Shown here one piece after another: positions 33,116 through 33,957 of a DNA stretch of 33,957 nt. A program made the position numbers and the translations under genes. Under the pieces are notes generated by a model. It was not told the origin of the DNA. It saw only the letters and a list, made by a program, of their open reading frames with translations, and made no database searches. Position 1 is the first letter of the stretch; every line of letters begins with the position of its first letter. Source of the DNA: Sedimentisphaerales bacterium (GTDB taxonomy: Bacteria; Planctomycetota; Phycisphaerae; Sedimentisphaerales; SM23-30); contig JAFGFX010000228.1 of NCBI GenBank assembly GCA_016930855.1, positions 1 through 33,957 on the forward strand, given 5' to 3'.

Positions 33116-33957
33116 ATGATCAAGATCGCGGTGATTTCGGACGTCCATGCGGGCAGGACCGAGGCGGATTCCTCCTGCCGGGGGGATATCGCCGAGATCC
33201 TGCTGGCGCGGGCGGTGTACCGGTTGCAGCGATGGGTAAGGCCGGACATCGTGCTGCTGCTGGGTGACCTGGTCGAGGCGGATGGCTTTGCCGCGCACCG
33301 CGATCCATTGGAACGGCTCGCCCGCCAGATCGAGACCTTGACCTGCCCGGTTCTTGTCATCCCCGGCAACCACGATCCGGCCGACGAGCTGTTTTACGAG
33401 CATTTTCCGCCGCCCCCGGAGATGCTGGACGTTGGAGGCGTCCGCTTCCTGGCGTTTCAGGACGAGCAGTTGCCGGCCTATCACGCCCGTCGATCCGAGC
33501 GGGATTTGCGGCGGATGCAAAGCGCCCGCCGGGATTTCGACGGGCCGATCGTCTCGGTCCAGCACGTGCCGCTTTTTCCCGCGGATGCCGCCGCCTGTCC
33601 CTTTCATTACACCAACGCCGAGGACATTATAGAGGTCATGCGTCAGGCGGGGATCCATCTGGCGATCTCCGGTCATTATCATGAGGGCATGGACCTGCTG
33701 CGGCGGGGGCCGATGGGATTTGTCGTCAATCCGGCCCTGTGCCAGGAGCCGTTTTCCTTTCTGGTCCTGGAGATGGACGGGTCCACCATCCGCTGCGAGC
33801 CGCATTCGCTGCAGATGCCGCGGGCGCTGGAATTGTTCGACGCCCACGTGCATACGCCGTTCGCCTATTGCAACGAGAATATGGACGCGGCCCTGGCGCT
33901 GCGCTTGGCGGAGGATTTCCACCTGGCCGGCGTGGGCTTCGCGGAACATTCCAGCCA
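33116..33957 (+). CDS. Metallophosphoesterase fused to a PHP domain (3' end off the window)
   Basis: About 280 residues are visible and the C-terminus is outside the window. The first 240 residues form a calcineurin-like metallophosphoesterase with all its metal motifs: ISDVHAG, LLGDLVE, PGNHDPAD, VQHVPLF and SGHYHEG. A second domain starts near residue 240 with LFDAHVHTPFAYC and FAEHSS, matching the metal-binding opening of PHP phosphoesterases, often found in histidinol phosphatase and exonuclease-like enzymes. The fusion suggests two successive hydrolysis steps on one substrate. The ATG at 33116 has AAGGGA 3 bases upstream. The substrate is unknown. Confidence 0.82.
   Translation, partial: MIKIAVISDVHAGRTEADSSCRGDIAEILLARAVYRLQRWVRPDIVLLLGDLVEADGFAAHRDPLERLARQIETLTCPVLVIPGNHDPADELFYEHFPPPPEMLDVGGVRFLAFQDEQLPAYHARRSERDLRRMQSARRDFDGPIVSVQHVPLFPADAAACPFHYTNAEDIIEVMRQAGIHLAISGHYHEGMDLLRRGPMGFVVNPALCQEPFSFLVLEMDGSTIRCEPHSLQMPRALELFDAHVHTPFAYCNENMDAALALRLAEDFHLAGVGFAEHSS

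Noticed and set aside
1-33957. CRISPR arrays, insertion sequences, tRNA and rRNA genes
   Set aside because: No regularly spaced repeats, transposase motifs, cloverleaf patterns or rRNA signatures were seen on either strand.

Overview
The window looks like chromosomal DNA from a GC-rich, anaerobic or facultatively anaerobic bacterium, most likely a planctomycete of the Phycisphaerae type. This placement is an inference. It rests on a secreted protein with a C-terminal dockerin-like GDLNGDCYVN motif, Tat-signal Gfo/Idh/MocA and NIPSNAP proteins, secreted heparinase- and NamZ-type enzymes, frequent GTG/TTG starts and high GC outside control regions. There is no rRNA or tRNA to confirm it.

Left part (1-14.8 kb): a minus-strand run encodes a NIPSNAP protein, a heparinase II/III-like lyase and a NamZ/DUF1343 hydrolase that runs off the left edge. 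Next come a secreted dockerin-type protein, a structured leader region and a TonB-dependent receptor. ClpX, a small SHOCT-like membrane protein and a stand-alone receiver protein lie on the minus strand. An aminotransferase IV gene (plus) converges on a hisI/methyltransferase pair (minus). A PilZ protein with two degenerate receiver domains follows.

Centre (14.9-28.9 kb): a compact plus-strand operon for hydrogen metabolism. An AT-rich promoter (TTGACA-17-TAATAT) with a Rex-type operator at its start point precedes rex. It is followed by the three subunits of a bifurcating-type (group A3) [FeFe] hydrogenase: hydC (NuoE-like), hydB (NuoF-like) and hydA. Then come a histidine kinase whose input module is an [FeFe]-hydrogenase-like H domain, a single-domain response regulator and a receiver-histidine kinase. 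The H-cluster maturases hydE and hydG, an aspartase-family lyase and hydF complete the run. Most junctions are overlaps or short gaps. The inferred logic is that NADH/NAD+ is read by Rex, H2 or redox state by the hydrogenase-like kinase, and the enzyme and its cofactor factory are expressed together.

Right part (29-34 kb): an orphan 140-aa protein (minus), a secreted Gly/Ser/Tyr-rich protein, a Tat-signal Gfo/Idh/MocA oxidoreductase (minus), and the start of a metallophosphoesterase-PHP fusion that runs off the right edge. I saw no CRISPR array, insertion sequence, rRNA or tRNA.
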